In this document: piece by piece, positions 36,616-45,761 of the stretch | Position numbering within the stretch: the first letter of the stretch is position 1 | How the letters are laid out: every line of letters begins with the position of its first letter | DNA from: Magnetococcales bacterium | GTDB taxonomy: Bacteria; Pseudomonadota; Magnetococcia; Magnetococcales; DC0425bin3 | Assembly: GCA_015229045.1 (NCBI GenBank) | Contig: JADGCJ010000006.1 | Coordinates: forward strand, 12,293 to 76,292 | DNA length: 64,000 nt | Direction: 5' to 3' | Position numbers and translations under genes: made by a program | The notes under the pieces: model-generated | What the model saw: the letters and a program-made list of their open reading frames with translations, nothing else | The model's database searches: none | Told to the model about the DNA's origin: nothing

Positions 36616-37257
36616 TCAACCCAGGATGGCGCACAGATCCTTGAGTACCTTGTCCATGTCTTGCATGCCATCCACGGTCTTGAAGCTCCCTTTTTTGCGA
36701 TAATAGTCGATCAAGGGTGAGGTCTGGCTGTGGTAGACGGAGAGCCGGTTGCGCACGGTTTTTTCGTTATCGTCGGCGCGTTGGGTCAGTTGGCCGCCGC
36801 ACTTGTCGCACACCCCGTCCTTGCCGGGCTTCTTGAACTGAACGTGGTAACCTTCGCCGCAGCTGCCGCAGGTCCGGCGCCCGGTGATTCTGTTGACCAG
36901 AGGTTCGTCTTCGACGGCGATATCGATGACATGATCGATCGTTTGCGACCGCGCCGTGAGCATCTTGTCCAGGGCCTCGGCCTGGGGCACGGTACGGGGG
37001 AATCCATCCAGCAGGAAGCCCTTCTGGCAATCCGGCTCTTGGGTACGATCGGCGATGATGCCGACGACCACATCATCGGTAACCAGTCCACCGCTCTCCA
37101 TGGCTGCCTTGGCTTTTTTCCCCACTTCCGTTCCGGCCTTGACAGCCGCCCTGAGCATGTCCCCGGTAGAGAGCTGGGGGATACCGTATTTTTCAGCTAT
37201 TTGCCGGGCTTGTGTCCCTTTGCCAGCCCCCGGCGGACCCATCAGTATCACCTTCAC
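36616..37257 (-). CDS. adk: Adenylate kinase
   Basis: A 213-aa enzyme interconverting ATP + AMP and 2 ADP. P-loop GPPGAGKGTQ at 7-16, LSTGDMLR for AMP binding, DGFPRTVPQA, and a long-type LID carrying a structural zinc site, CGSCGEGYH and CDKCGG. Start is GTG, fixed by AGGAGG eight bases upstream. Location next to hppA makes sense, since AMP and PPi are produced together by acyl-CoA and aminoacyl-tRNA synthetases, although co-transcription is only likely from spacing (86 bp). Confidence 0.97.
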   Translation of the reverse strand: MKVILMGPPGAGKGTQARQIAEKYGIPQLSTGDMLRAAVKAGTEVGKKAKAAMESGGLVTDDVVVGIIADRTQEPDCQKGFLLDGFPRTVPQAEALDKMLTARSQTIDHVIDIAVEDEPLVNRITGRRTCGSCGEGYHVQFKKPGKDGVCDKCGGQLTQRADDNEKTVRNRLSVYHSQTSPLIDYYRKKGSFKTVDGMQDMDKVLKDLCAILG

Positions 37258-37365
37258 GATGCACCCCTCCTTGCCTGATCAGGGGCACCCCCCGTCCGGT
37301 ATGGATTTAGGGAGACCCTGCCAATGATTCTCATCGAACGAAAAATCCACCAGGTCTTGTCGTTG

Positions 37366-37632
37366 TCAACTTTGGCCTTGTCGCCTGGAGAGGCGCATCA
37401 GGAGAGCCTTGTCCACCTCGGGTGGCGGAGAGAGGACTCCGGAGATCCAGTCAAGAAGGTCGTTGTCCGGATACTGGAGGAGTCTTTCCAGAGCCAGACA
37501 CTCTGCCAGATCCATATGCTCCAGGTCCAGGTGGCGTCGCAGCACCTCCTCCATTTCCAACATGGACCGCCTGCTGGTGAGAAAGACCAGACGCCGACGC
37601 AGAGACGAAAGGCTCTCCGGGGGGTTGGCCAA
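37366..37632 (-). CDS. sdhE: FAD assembly factor SdhE (succinate dehydrogenase assembly factor 2 family)
   Basis: An 88-aa helical protein needed for covalent flavinylation of the SdhA/FrdA flavoprotein. The family core is clear: LRRRLVFLTSRRSMLEME (about 10-27, in place of the usual RRGM(L/K)E) and LERLLQYPDNDLLDWISG (about 48-65). TTG start with GGAGAG six bases upstream. It lies 3 bp after the pentapeptide-repeat gene and in the middle of TCA-cycle genes, which fits its role. The sdhABCD/frd genes are not in this window. Confidence 0.88.
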   Translation of the reverse strand: MANPPESLSSLRRRLVFLTSRRSMLEMEEVLRRHLDLEHMDLAECLALERLLQYPDNDLLDWISGVLSPPPEVDKALLMRLSRRQGQS

Positions 37633-37635
37633 GGA

Positions 37636-38274
37636 TCACTCTCCATCGAAGCGTGGTAGTTGACGATCCCAATCCGTCACTTCAGCGGTATCGACCGCCC
37701 AGGGGGCTTTTCCGTAGAAAAGGGCCCCTGCTGCGCGCACATCGCGGACGACGGCATTTTGTACATCCGCCTTGCGAAAATCAGTCTCGCGCAGATCACA
37801 GGAGACCAACTGCGCCCCTTCGAGCATCGCTTCGCGCAGGCTGGCTCTTCGCAAAGAAGCCCCGGAAAAATCAGCCCCCATAAGGTTTGTACCTAAAAGC
37901 TGCCCATCAGTCAAATCCGCTCGACACAATCGACCATTTTCCAGTTGGCAGACGAGAATTTTGGCGCCGGTCATGACAGCATCGGAAAAATTGCACTGGC
38001 GCAAAATTGTATGTTGAAAAAAGGCCTCCTCCAGGTGTGCCCGGGAAAACTGCGCTCCTGTCAAATCCGCTTTCTGGACAAAGATGGAGGAACAATCGCA
38101 CCCGTCGAACAGGGTTCCTTGCAACCGGCTGCCGGACATGAGCGCTCCCGAGAGATCCAGTCCCGAGAGGTCCAGCTCCGAGAGATCCAGAAAGCTCAGG
38201 TCAGCATCGACCAGCGCACCATTTTTGCCGTGCGTTGCCAGCAAGGCGGCGCGATCCGTGTAGCGTTGCAGCAT
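37636..38274 (-). CDS. Pentapeptide-repeat protein
   Basis: A 212-aa protein whose central part (about residues 20-190) is a run of A(D/N)LxX-type pentapeptides, for example ADLSFLDLSELDLSGLDLSG and FSGASLRRASLREAMLEGA, predicted to fold as a right-handed quadrilateral beta-helix. No signal peptide. Members include DNA-mimic gyrase protectors, but most have no known job; nothing here points to one. Starts at ATG 38274, 71 bp after korB, and ends 3 bp before sdhE, so all are probably on one transcript. Confidence 0.88.
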   Translation of the reverse strand: MLQRYTDRAALLATHGKNGALVDADLSFLDLSELDLSGLDLSGALMSGSRLQGTLFDGCDCSSIFVQKADLTGAQFSRAHLEEAFFQHTILRQCNFSDAVMTGAKILVCQLENGRLCRADLTDGQLLGTNLMGADFSGASLRRASLREAMLEGAQLVSCDLRETDFRKADVQNAVVRDVRAAGALFYGKAPWAVDTAEVTDWDRQLPRFDGE

Positions 38275-38345
38275 GGGTGCGATTGTTCCTCGTTGCCTCT
38301 TTCTGTCCGATCACGGGTTTTTGCCCGGTCGGGGTCTCCGCCCGA

Positions 38346-39221
38346 TCAGGGTCTGGATAAATCAATGATCTTGTTCAGGTCATAGTCTGGATTGCCACCG
38401 ACCTTGGCGACAATCTCTTCCAGACGATCCACCAGGGTCGGCCTCTGGGTCTGATAGAGCAAACCCATGGGGGCTTTGCCTTTGGGACGACGGGCCAACT
38501 CCATGGCGGCACCCAGGTTGGTGACGTCGTGGTCAGCCGGAATCTCCTCGACCAGCTCCCGGTAGTACTCCACCGTGTCGATATGGTTGAAGGAGGTGCA
38601 TTGCGAAAAGATGTTGACGTAGGAAAACCCCTTGTGTTCCATGGCGCCTTTGATCAGATCGGCGCACACCTTGGGCTTGCCGGCGAAGGCCTGGGCAACG
38701 TAGGTCGCGCCATAGGTCAGCATGTACAGCAGGGGGTCCATCGGCATGTCGGGGCCGCCGTAGGGGGTGGTGTAGGCTTTCAGCTCCGGTCGTGACGTGG
38801 GGGAGTACTGGCCCTTGGTCAGGCCGTAGATACCGTTGTCGTACAGGACGTAGGTCATGTCGACATTTTTGCGCGCCATGTGGGGCATGTGGCCGCCGCC
38901 GATGGAGAAGCCATCGCCATCGCCGCCGGTCACCATCACCGCCAGATCCGGACGGGCGATCTGGGCGCCCGTCGCCACGGCGCCAGCCCGGCCGTGCAGG
39001 GTGTGCATCTTGTACGACTTGATGAAATAGGGGGTTCGGGAAGAGCAGCCGATACCGGAGATCGACATCATGTTGGTGGGATCGACCCCCAATTCGGAGA
39101 GGGCGCGATAGATCGCGTTCAGGATGCCATGATGGCCGCAGCCAGGACACCACACCACCGAGACTTCCGATTTATAATCCTTGGGCTTCATCTGGACTTG
39201 ATGCAATGCGGCTGTGGACAT
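38346..39221 (-). CDS. korB: 2-oxoglutarate:ferredoxin oxidoreductase, beta subunit
   Basis: A 291-aa thiamine-diphosphate subunit. CPGCGHHG near residue 25 provides cluster and cofactor ligands; ThDP/Mg binding is by GGDGDGFSIGGGH and DNGIYGLTKGQ; GIGCSSRTPYF is typical of KOR-type beta subunits. The enzyme catalyses the reversible CoA-dependent decarboxylation of 2-oxoglutarate to succinyl-CoA with reduction of ferredoxin. The ATG at 39221 overlaps the korA stop by one base (TGATG). Substrate choice is inferred from adjacency to sucCD; a general 2-oxoacid role is possible. Confidence 0.92.
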   Translation of the reverse strand: MSTAALHQVQMKPKDYKSEVSVVWCPGCGHHGILNAIYRALSELGVDPTNMMSISGIGCSSRTPYFIKSYKMHTLHGRAGAVATGAQIARPDLAVMVTGGDGDGFSIGGGHMPHMARKNVDMTYVLYDNGIYGLTKGQYSPTSRPELKAYTTPYGGPDMPMDPLLYMLTYGATYVAQAFAGKPKVCADLIKGAMEHKGFSYVNIFSQCTSFNHIDTVEYYRELVEEIPADHDVTNLGAAMELARRPKGKAPMGLLYQTQRPTLVDRLEEIVAKVGGNPDYDLNKIIDLSRP

Positions 39222-40936
39222 CAGATCAACTCCTTGGCTTTGGCAACAATCATGGCCGGGTTGAAAGGCAAACCGCCACAAATGTTATAGCGAATGGGTT
39301 TGATGGAGGTCTCCGAACGGATGAAGTGGGCCAGTTGTCCCTGGTAGTTCACTTCCGGCACCAGGACTTTTTTGCAGGTGGCGGCAAAGGCCTCGTATTG
39401 CTTCACCGGCATGGGCCACATCAGTTTGGGATAGAACCCCTTCACCTTGAAACCCTCGGCCCGCAACCTCTGCACCGCCTCGCGCACCACGCCGATGGTG
39501 CTGCCCCAGGAGATGATCCCCAGGTCGGCTTCTCCCGCGCCGTCGATCTCGACCGGGCGGTAGGTTTCGACGATCCGGTCGAGCTTGTTGAAGCGTTTCT
39601 CGTGCATGGCCCAGTGATTTTCCGGGCGCCAGTCCGGGGCGCCGGTTTCGCTATGTTCCAGGCCGGTGGCGATGTGCATGGCGTTGGGCGTACCGGGATC
39701 AGCCATCGGCGAGATATGATCCGGCGTGAATTCATATCGTTTGTAGGTCCCCTGTCCGTCCCAGCGTTTACGGTTGACGATGGTGTAGGAGGCCGGTTTG
39801 GGTGCCGGAATGGTCTGCGTCGAAAAGGCCAGTGAGCCATCCGACATCAGAATGACCGGACATTGATACTCTTCGGCCAGATTGAGAGCTTCCACCGTCA
39901 TGTCCACGCAGTCATGGACATCCTCCACCGACAGAACGACACGCGGGGCATCGCCGTGGGCGCCGTGAATGGCCAGAAACAGGTCGGATTGTTCATGTTT
40001 GGTCGGCAATCCCGTCGAGGGACCGCCGCGTTGCACATCCACCAGCATCACGGGGGTTTCGCTCATGGAGGCCATGCCAAGCATTTCGCTCATCAGGGCC
40101 AATCCTGGACCCGAGGTGGCGGTCATCGATTTCAGGCCGGCATAGGAGGCGCCGATGACCTGGGAGATCGAGGCGATTTCGTCTTCCGCCTGGACCAGGT
40201 GTTTGCCACGTTTCGGCAGATGGGTGGCGACATATTTGGCAATTTCCGTGGCCGGGGTGATGGGGTAGGCTGAAAAAAACTCCAGCCCCCCCATGATCGC
40301 CCCCAGACCGACGGCGTCGTTGCCGGAAATGACGATGATATCCTTGGGCGCCTGGACATCGGCCAGCCGCCAGGGATCCTGTTTGGTTATTTTTGACGCC
40401 AGCTCTTTGCCTTTCGCAAAGCCCTGGAGGTTGAAATCCAGGACTTCCTGACCTTTTTTCTTGAACTTCTTGGTCAGGGCGCCAATCAGGGTTGACTCGT
40501 GAATGTTGAACAACACCGACAGCGCCCCCAGGGCTACCATGTTTTTGGAGCGAATGGATTTCATCTCCTTGGCGGCTTGGGTCATGGGGATGGGATAACC
40601 AAACACCCCGGGGGGCAGTTCACCAGGCTCGAAGTCACCACCTGGATAGTCGTAGACCACAGCCGTTCCGGGTCGCATCTGGCTTTTGTTGACCTCAAAA
40701 GCCTCCCCATTGAAGGCGCAGAGGACGTCAAAGGTATCCCCTTGATTGTAAACCCTGTCCGCGCTGGCGCGCACCTGATACATGGCGTAACCGCCCTTGA
40801 TCTCTGCCGGAAAGGTTTTGAACGTGTAGACATCCAAACCGGCACGTGCGCAGGCAGACGCGATAAAGTCACCAGAAGAAATGACCCCTTCGCCGCCCTC
40901 ACCCCCGAGTCGGATGATCAGATCTCTCTTTGCCAT
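39221..40936 (-). CDS. korA: 2-oxoglutarate:ferredoxin oxidoreductase, fused gamma-alpha subunit
   Basis: A 571-aa subunit. The N-terminal gamma domain (about 1-180) starts MAKRDLIIRLGGEGGEGVI; the alpha part (about 200-571) has AYPITPATEIAKYV and the conserved TSGPGLALMSE stretch. A two-subunit KOR of this layout works without a separate ferredoxin-like delta chain. GGGGAG five bases before the ATG at 40936 fixes the start; the open frame goes six codons further. Lies 62 bp downstream of sucD and overlaps korB. With sucCD it can link succinate to 2-oxoglutarate in either direction. Confidence 0.93.
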   Translation of the reverse strand: MAKRDLIIRLGGEGGEGVISSGDFIASACARAGLDVYTFKTFPAEIKGGYAMYQVRASADRVYNQGDTFDVLCAFNGEAFEVNKSQMRPGTAVVYDYPGGDFEPGELPPGVFGYPIPMTQAAKEMKSIRSKNMVALGALSVLFNIHESTLIGALTKKFKKKGQEVLDFNLQGFAKGKELASKITKQDPWRLADVQAPKDIIVISGNDAVGLGAIMGGLEFFSAYPITPATEIAKYVATHLPKRGKHLVQAEDEIASISQVIGASYAGLKSMTATSGPGLALMSEMLGMASMSETPVMLVDVQRGGPSTGLPTKHEQSDLFLAIHGAHGDAPRVVLSVEDVHDCVDMTVEALNLAEEYQCPVILMSDGSLAFSTQTIPAPKPASYTIVNRKRWDGQGTYKRYEFTPDHISPMADPGTPNAMHIATGLEHSETGAPDWRPENHWAMHEKRFNKLDRIVETYRPVEIDGAGEADLGIISWGSTIGVVREAVQRLRAEGFKVKGFYPKLMWPMPVKQYEAFAATCKKVLVPEVNYQGQLAHFIRSETSIKPIRYNICGGLPFNPAMIVAKAKELI

Positions 40937-40998
40937 TCGATCTCCCCTTTTCAATGCTTCCTGGTTGCTGCGGGAAAGACGTTAACAGAGGGGAGAGT

Positions 40999-41871
40999 TC
41001 ATCCCCCCATGGCCTTCAGCATGGTCACACCCAGATCGGACGGACTCCTCGCAATATGGACACCTGCTGCGCCCAAGGCCGCAAATTTCTCTTCGGCCGT
41101 GCCTTTTCCCCCGGAGATGATGGCGCCCGCATGACCCATGCGTTTGCCTTTGGGGGCGGTGGCACCGGCGATGAAACCCACCACCGGCTTGGTCACATGT
41201 TTCTTGATGTAGGCGGCGGCCTCCTCTTCAGCGGTACCGCCGATTTCGCCGATCATGACGATCCCTTCCGTCTGCGGATCTTTCTGGAACTGCTCCAGGC
41301 AGTCGATAAAGTTGGTGCCGTTGACCGGATCGCCACCCAGGCCGACGCAGGTGCTTTGACCGAGCTTGACGGCGGTGGTTTGGGCCACCGCTTCGTAGGT
41401 CAGGGTACCGGAGCGGGAGACCACACCAATCCTGCCGGGCAGGTGGATATGTCCGGGCATGATACCGATCTTGCAGGCGCCGGGGGTGATGATACCGGGG
41501 CAGTTGGGGCCGATCAGACGGGTCTTTCTGCCTTGCAGATAGCGTTTGGCTTTGACCATGTCCAACACCGGAATCCCCTCGGTGATGCAGACGACAAGGC
41601 CGATATCGGTGCTGGCTGCCTCCATGATGGCATCCGCCGCAAACGGGGGAGGCACGAAGATGACCGAGGCATTGGCTCCCGTGGCGCGCACGGCATCGGC
41701 CACCGTGTCAAACACCGGCAGACCGAGGTGTTTCGTGCCGCCTTTGCCGGGGGAGACGCCGCCCACCATGTTGGTGCCGTAGGCGATGGCCTGTTCCGAG
41801 TGAAAGGTGCCATTTTTTCCGGTGAAACCCTGGCAGATGACCCGCGTATTCTTGTCGACGTAGATACTCAT
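40999..41871 (-). CDS. sucD: Succinyl-CoA synthetase (ligase), alpha subunit
   Basis: A 290-aa subunit that binds CoA and carries the phosphorylated active-site histidine. Visible: [18 protein letters not shown] and KAKRYL (CoA site), [20 protein letters not shown], and the phosphohistidine in [18 protein letters not shown]. Standard length. Separated by 3 bp from sucC and 62 bp from korA. Confidence 0.97.
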   Translation of the reverse strand: MSIYVDKNTRVICQGFTGKNGTFHSEQAIAYGTNMVGGVSPGKGGTKHLGLPVFDTVADAVRATGANASVIFVPPPFAADAIMEAASTDIGLVVCITEGIPVLDMVKAKRYLQGRKTRLIGPNCPGIITPGACKIGIMPGHIHLPGRIGVVSRSGTLTYEAVAQTTAVKLGQSTCVGLGGDPVNGTNFIDCLEQFQKDPQTEGIVMIGEIGGTAEEEAAAYIKKHVTKPVVGFIAGATAPKGKRMGHAGAIISGGKGTAEEKFAALGAAGVHIARSPSDLGVTMLKAMGG

Positions 41872-41874
41872 GAA

Positions 41875-43041
41875 TCAGGCTCCCTTGATAGAGGCAACCG
41901 CCTTTTCGGCAGCATCGTTGAGGTCATTGGCGGCGATGATGGGCAGACCTGACTTGGCCAGGATCTCTTTCCCTTTTTCGACATTGGTCCCTTCCAGCCG
42001 GACCACCAGGGGTTTGTTCAGCGACACCTGGCGGGCCGCCGTCACAATGCCGTCGGCAATGACATCGCATTTCATGATGCCACCAAAAATATTCACCAGG
42101 ACCGCCTTCACGTTCGTGTCCGAGAGGATCAATTTGAAGGCTTCCGTCACGCGCTCCGTGGTGGCACCGCCGCCCACGTCGAGGAAGTTGGCCGGGCTGC
42201 TCCCCTTCAGTTGGATGATATCCATGGTGGCCATGGCCAACCCGGCGCCATTGACCATGCAGCCGATGGAGCCATCCAGGGCGATATAGTTCAGGTCGTG
42301 TTTGGAGGCTTCGATCTCTTTGGGGTTCTCTTCGTTGAGATCCCGGAGGGCTTCGATGTCTTTGTGCCGATACAGGGCATTGGAGTCAAAGTTCATTTTG
42401 GCATCCAGGGCCATGACATCGCCGCTGCCGGTGACGACCAGGGGATTGATCTCGACGAGGGAGGCGTCGGTATCCATGAAGGCCGTGTAGAGGGCCAGCA
42501 TGAACTTGACCGCCTTGTCGATCTGCTTGTCTTTCAAGCCCAGCCCGAAGGCCAGATTGCGCGCCTGAAAGCCCGTCATGCCGACAGCCGGATCGATGGC
42601 CTCTTTCAGAATTTTTTCCGGGTGCTTGGCGGCCACCTCCTCGATCTCCATGCCCCCCTCGGTGGAGGCCATCATGGTGACCCGGCTGGTGCCGCGATCA
42701 ATGACCATGCCCAGATAAAGCTCGCGGGCAATATTGCACCCTTCCTCGACATAGATCCGTTTGACCTCTTTGCCGGCCGGGCCGGTCTGGACGGTCACCA
42801 GGGTCATGCCCAGCATGCGTTGCGCCTGTTCGCGGACTTCGGCCACGCTCTTCACCACTTTGACGCCGCCACCCTTGCCCCGACCGCCAGCATGGATTTG
42901 GGACTTGACGACAAAGACGTTGCCTCCCAGCTCCTTGGCTGCCTGCTCGGCCTCGTCCGGGGTGAAGGCCACCCGGCCACGCGGGACGGCGACCCCGTAA
43001 CGGGCTATGATTTGTTTCGCTTGGTATTCATGGATGTTCAT
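41875..43041 (-). CDS. sucC: Succinyl-CoA synthetase (ligase), beta subunit
   Basis: A 388-aa ATP-grasp subunit holding the nucleotide site. [17 protein letters not shown] is the invariant N-terminus; [14 protein letters not shown] is the ATP-grasp loop; [14 protein letters not shown] and [12 protein letters not shown] close the fold. First gene of the sucC-sucD-korA-korB unit, with its promoter in the gap to the right. ATP or GTP specificity is not decided by eye. Confidence 0.97.
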   Translation of the reverse strand: MNIHEYQAKQIIARYGVAVPRGRVAFTPDEAEQAAKELGGNVFVVKSQIHAGGRGKGGGVKVVKSVAEVREQAQRMLGMTLVTVQTGPAGKEVKRIYVEEGCNIARELYLGMVIDRGTSRVTMMASTEGGMEIEEVAAKHPEKILKEAIDPAVGMTGFQARNLAFGLGLKDKQIDKAVKFMLALYTAFMDTDASLVEINPLVVTGSGDVMALDAKMNFDSNALYRHKDIEALRDLNEENPKEIEASKHDLNYIALDGSIGCMVNGAGLAMATMDIIQLKGSSPANFLDVGGGATTERVTEAFKLILSDTNVKAVLVNIFGGIMKCDVIADGIVTAARQVSLNKPLVVRLEGTNVEKGKEILAKSGLPIIAANDLNDAAEKAVASIKGA

Positions 43042-43367
43042 TGGGGCTCCTACCTCGTCACAAAAAAGTATTCATTCAATGCGAACCATGCACTTGCCGG
43101 TTCGGGGTAACGACTCGGTAACAACGTTACAGCTGTGTAATATGATTTTTCAAGGACGGTTCACGCCCATCCTGTTTTTTCATTATTGCAGGAGGAGGAT
43201 AGGGGCGAATCGTCTTTTGTCAATGGACTCTGATCCGTATCCAGAAATAAAACGGGGCGGGAAGCAGCCTGCTTCCCGCCCCGTCCTTGGTCTGACATCC
43301 TCCTTCACGCCGAGGAGACATCCTGGCGGCACAGTGGCGCGTCGAACTCTCCGGTCAGCCTGTGATC
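43042..43367. other. Intergenic region between icd and sucC
   Basis: This 326-bp gap holds the icd terminator (43240-43284) and the sucC promoter region. Near sucC there are two short nested inverted repeats, GTAAC-aac-GTTAC (43118-43130) and TTACA-gctg-TGTAA (43127-43140), which could be an operator. I see no good -35/-10 pair and no gene. Confidence 0.45.
43240..43284 (-). terminator. Intrinsic terminator after icd
   Basis: Perfect 15-bp stem acggggcgggaagca (43252-43266) and tgcttcccgccccgt (43270-43284), three-base loop. On the minus strand the hairpin is followed by ttttattt, so it ends the icd transcript about 85 bp after its stop. Confidence 0.85.
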
Positions 43368-44585
43368 TCAAGCGCCCAGCGCCCTTTTCAGATTCTCGTC
43401 CAACTTATCGAGGAAGGCTTGGGTACTCAAGGATTTTTGCTGCGCACCGATCAGCATGGCCAAATCCTTGGTCATGAAGCCGGACTCAACGGTGTCTACG
43501 CACACCTTTTCGAGGGTTTGGCCAAATTTGGTCACTTCCGGGGTGTCGTCAAACTGGCCGCGACAAATCAGACCGCGTGTCCAGGCAAAGATGGAGGCGA
43601 TAGGATTGGTGGATGTTTCCTGACCTTTCTGGTGCATCCGGTAGTGCCGGGTCACGGTGCCGTGGGCGGCTTCCGCTTCGATGGTCTGGCCATCCGGGGT
43701 CATCAGGACCGAGGTCATCAGACCCAGCGAACCAAATCCCTGGGCAACGGTATCCGACTGCACATCGCCGTCATAGTTTTTGCAGGCCCAGACAAAGCCA
43801 CCTTCCCACTTCAGGGCGGCAGCCACCATATCGTCAATGAGGCGATGCTCGTAGGTGATCTTCTTGGCGGCAAACTTGTCCTTGAACTCTTTGTCGAAGA
43901 CCTCCTGGAACAGATCCTTGAAGCGTCCGTCGTAGGCTTTGAGGATGGTGTTTTTGGTCGACAGATAGACTGGCCAGCCCAGGTCCAGGCCATAGTTGAA
44001 ACAGGAGCGGGCAAAACCGATGATCGACTCATCCAGGTTGTACATGGCCATGGTGACGCCGCCGCCAGGAAATTTGAAGACCTCTTTCTCGATGATCTGA
44101 CCGCCATCCTTGGGTTCAAATTTGATGGTGAGTTTGCCTGGACCCGGGACGACAAAATCGGTGGCGCGGTACTGGTCACCGTAGGCATGACGGCCAATGA
44201 CGATGGGCTTGGTCCAGCCGGGTACGAGGCGAGGCACATTCGTGCAGATGATGGGTTGGCGAAACACCGTGCCGTTCAAGATGTTCCGGATGGTGCCATT
44301 CGGTGATTTCCACATTTGCTTCAGGTTGAACTCTTTCACCCGGGCGGCATCCGGGGTGATGGTCGCGCACTTGACGCCCACCCGATATTGTTTGATGGCA
44401 TTGGCGGCATCGATGGTGATCTGGTCATCTGTCTTGTCCCGGGCTTCGATGCCCAGGTCATAATATTTCAAATCGACATCCAGGTAAGGCAGGATCAGCT
44501 TTTGTTTGATGAATGCCCAGATAATACGGGTCATCTCGTCCCCATCCAATTCGACGATGGGATTTTTGACTTTGATCTTTGCCAT
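43368..44585 (-). CDS. icd: NADP-dependent isocitrate dehydrogenase (eukaryotic-type)
   Basis: A 405-aa enzyme interconverting isocitrate and 2-oxoglutarate + CO2. [20 protein letters not shown] and [17 protein letters not shown] are characteristic of the type II (eukaryote-like) homodimeric IDH rather than the E. coli type. The ATG at 44585 has GGGGAGA seven bases upstream. In an autotroph the same enzyme would carboxylate 2-oxoglutarate. Monocistronic by its strong terminator and 225 bp of upstream space. Confidence 0.96.
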   Translation of the reverse strand: MAKIKVKNPIVELDGDEMTRIIWAFIKQKLILPYLDVDLKYYDLGIEARDKTDDQITIDAANAIKQYRVGVKCATITPDAARVKEFNLKQMWKSPNGTIRNILNGTVFRQPIICTNVPRLVPGWTKPIVIGRHAYGDQYRATDFVVPGPGKLTIKFEPKDGGQIIEKEVFKFPGGGVTMAMYNLDESIIGFARSCFNYGLDLGWPVYLSTKNTILKAYDGRFKDLFQEVFDKEFKDKFAAKKITYEHRLIDDMVAAALKWEGGFVWACKNYDGDVQSDTVAQGFGSLGLMTSVLMTPDGQTIEAEAAHGTVTRHYRMHQKGQETSTNPIASIFAWTRGLICRGQFDDTPEVTKFGQTLEKVCVDTVESGFMTKDLAMLIGAQQKSLSTQAFLDKLDENLKRALGA

Positions 44586-44810
44586 TCTCACTCTCCCCTT
44601 TTTTATCCGATTTTACCATTTTCCCCATGTAAAAATGTCGATCTTGCCTGACACACAATTTTTAAGAGTATCAGGGTTGAAATTTCCCCTCAAGGGACGG
44701 AAAAATCCAGAGACCATTTTTGTGCGTCTGCAACAGTCAACTCCAAGCTGTTGAATCGAATCATTTCACAATGATCCGATGTATAAAGTTGCATGGATCT
44801 CATCTCTTCT

Positions 44811-45623
44811 TTACATGTCAATCGACTTCATGATGACTTTCAAATCCTTTAACAAGCTGTGGGCCATGGCCAAGCGTTGTCCTTTGACCTGATGGCCACT
44901 GTAGCGTGATCCCAGGGCATTGACCTGGAGATTTTCCAGCTCCGGATTGAAGACCGGCCCAATTTCGGTGTCCTGGTAGGACTCCACCAGATGAATCAAT
45001 TGCCATGTCAATTGAGCCAGGTCGAGGGGCCGGTAGCTTTCGACAAAATCGGAGAGAAAAACAAGTTTCTCAACACCATCGGCCAGGGAGGCCTGCATCA
45101 TCTCCAGGAGTTCCAACAGCAGGGCCATACGCTCTTCACCCTGCCAGACGGGTTGCCGCACACAGCAGAGGGCATGCTGACGATGCGGTGCGGAAAAGAG
45201 GGTGTTCACCCGTTCGGCCACGGCTTTCTGGATTGGCTGATCCAAATGGAGCAGACGAACGTAACGCTCGATGATGATTTCAGGTACCACCAAGCGGCAG
45301 GCATCTCCGGCGAATTCGACCGGACACTCGATATTTTCCTGGGCCAGAGTTTTCACCATGCCGGCCAGGGTGGCGGTGCCGACACCTTCCAGGGGCAAAA
45401 CGGCTTCAAAAGGTTCGCGGTCGCTGTTGTCCGGGGTGAACAGGCTGGCCAGCAACAACTCGACCTCGTAGGGTTCCAGTCGGGCGATGCGCTGAGTAAC
45501 CAGACCGTCCAGGGGCTGATCCACGCGCAGCCGGTCACGAATGCGCGTGGCGGCCCGGGCTTCCAGTTGGCGAGTCCGGGTCAGTGAACGTCGCAATTCG
45601 CTTAGCACCCCTTGGTTCATCAT
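44811..45623 (-). CDS. Hypothetical protein, unrecognised
   Basis: A 270-aa soluble protein with no signal peptide or membrane span. It begins MMNQGVLSELRRSLTRTRQ (two adjacent ATGs at 45623 and 45620; AGAGGGG precedes). The sequence is mostly predicted helix with many Leu, Glu and Gln residues; segments worth searching are LEPYEVELLLASLFTPDN, LVVPEIIIERYVRLLHLD and LAQLTWQLIHLVESYQD. Codon use matches neighbours and the ribosome binding site is good, so it is a real gene. It lies between the porAB terminator and icd on the same strand. I cannot assign a function. Confidence 0.75.
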   Translation of the reverse strand: MMNQGVLSELRRSLTRTRQLEARAATRIRDRLRVDQPLDGLVTQRIARLEPYEVELLLASLFTPDNSDREPFEAVLPLEGVGTATLAGMVKTLAQENIECPVEFAGDACRLVVPEIIIERYVRLLHLDQPIQKAVAERVNTLFSAPHRQHALCCVRQPVWQGEERMALLLELLEMMQASLADGVEKLVFLSDFVESYRPLDLAQLTWQLIHLVESYQDTEIGPVFNPELENLQVNALGSRYSGHQVKGQRLAMAHSLLKDLKVIMKSIDM

Positions 45624-45669
45624 CAATCCCCTCTCGACAGGACGTGCCCAGGCATATAAAGCCGGACGC

Positions 45670-45705
45670 AAAAAAAACGCCCCTCCCCCTGAAGGGAAGG
45701 GCGTT
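45670..45705 (-). terminator. Intrinsic terminator after porB
   Basis: Hairpin with arms aacgcccctcccc and agggaagggcgtt (45676-45705, two mismatches) followed on the minus strand by eight T (45670-45677). It is 57 bp beyond the porB stop. Confidence 0.85.
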
Positions 45706-45761
45706 GGATGTTTTCTGCACACGGTGACCAAGGAGAGATGCCACCCTTGGCGTTGCCCATG

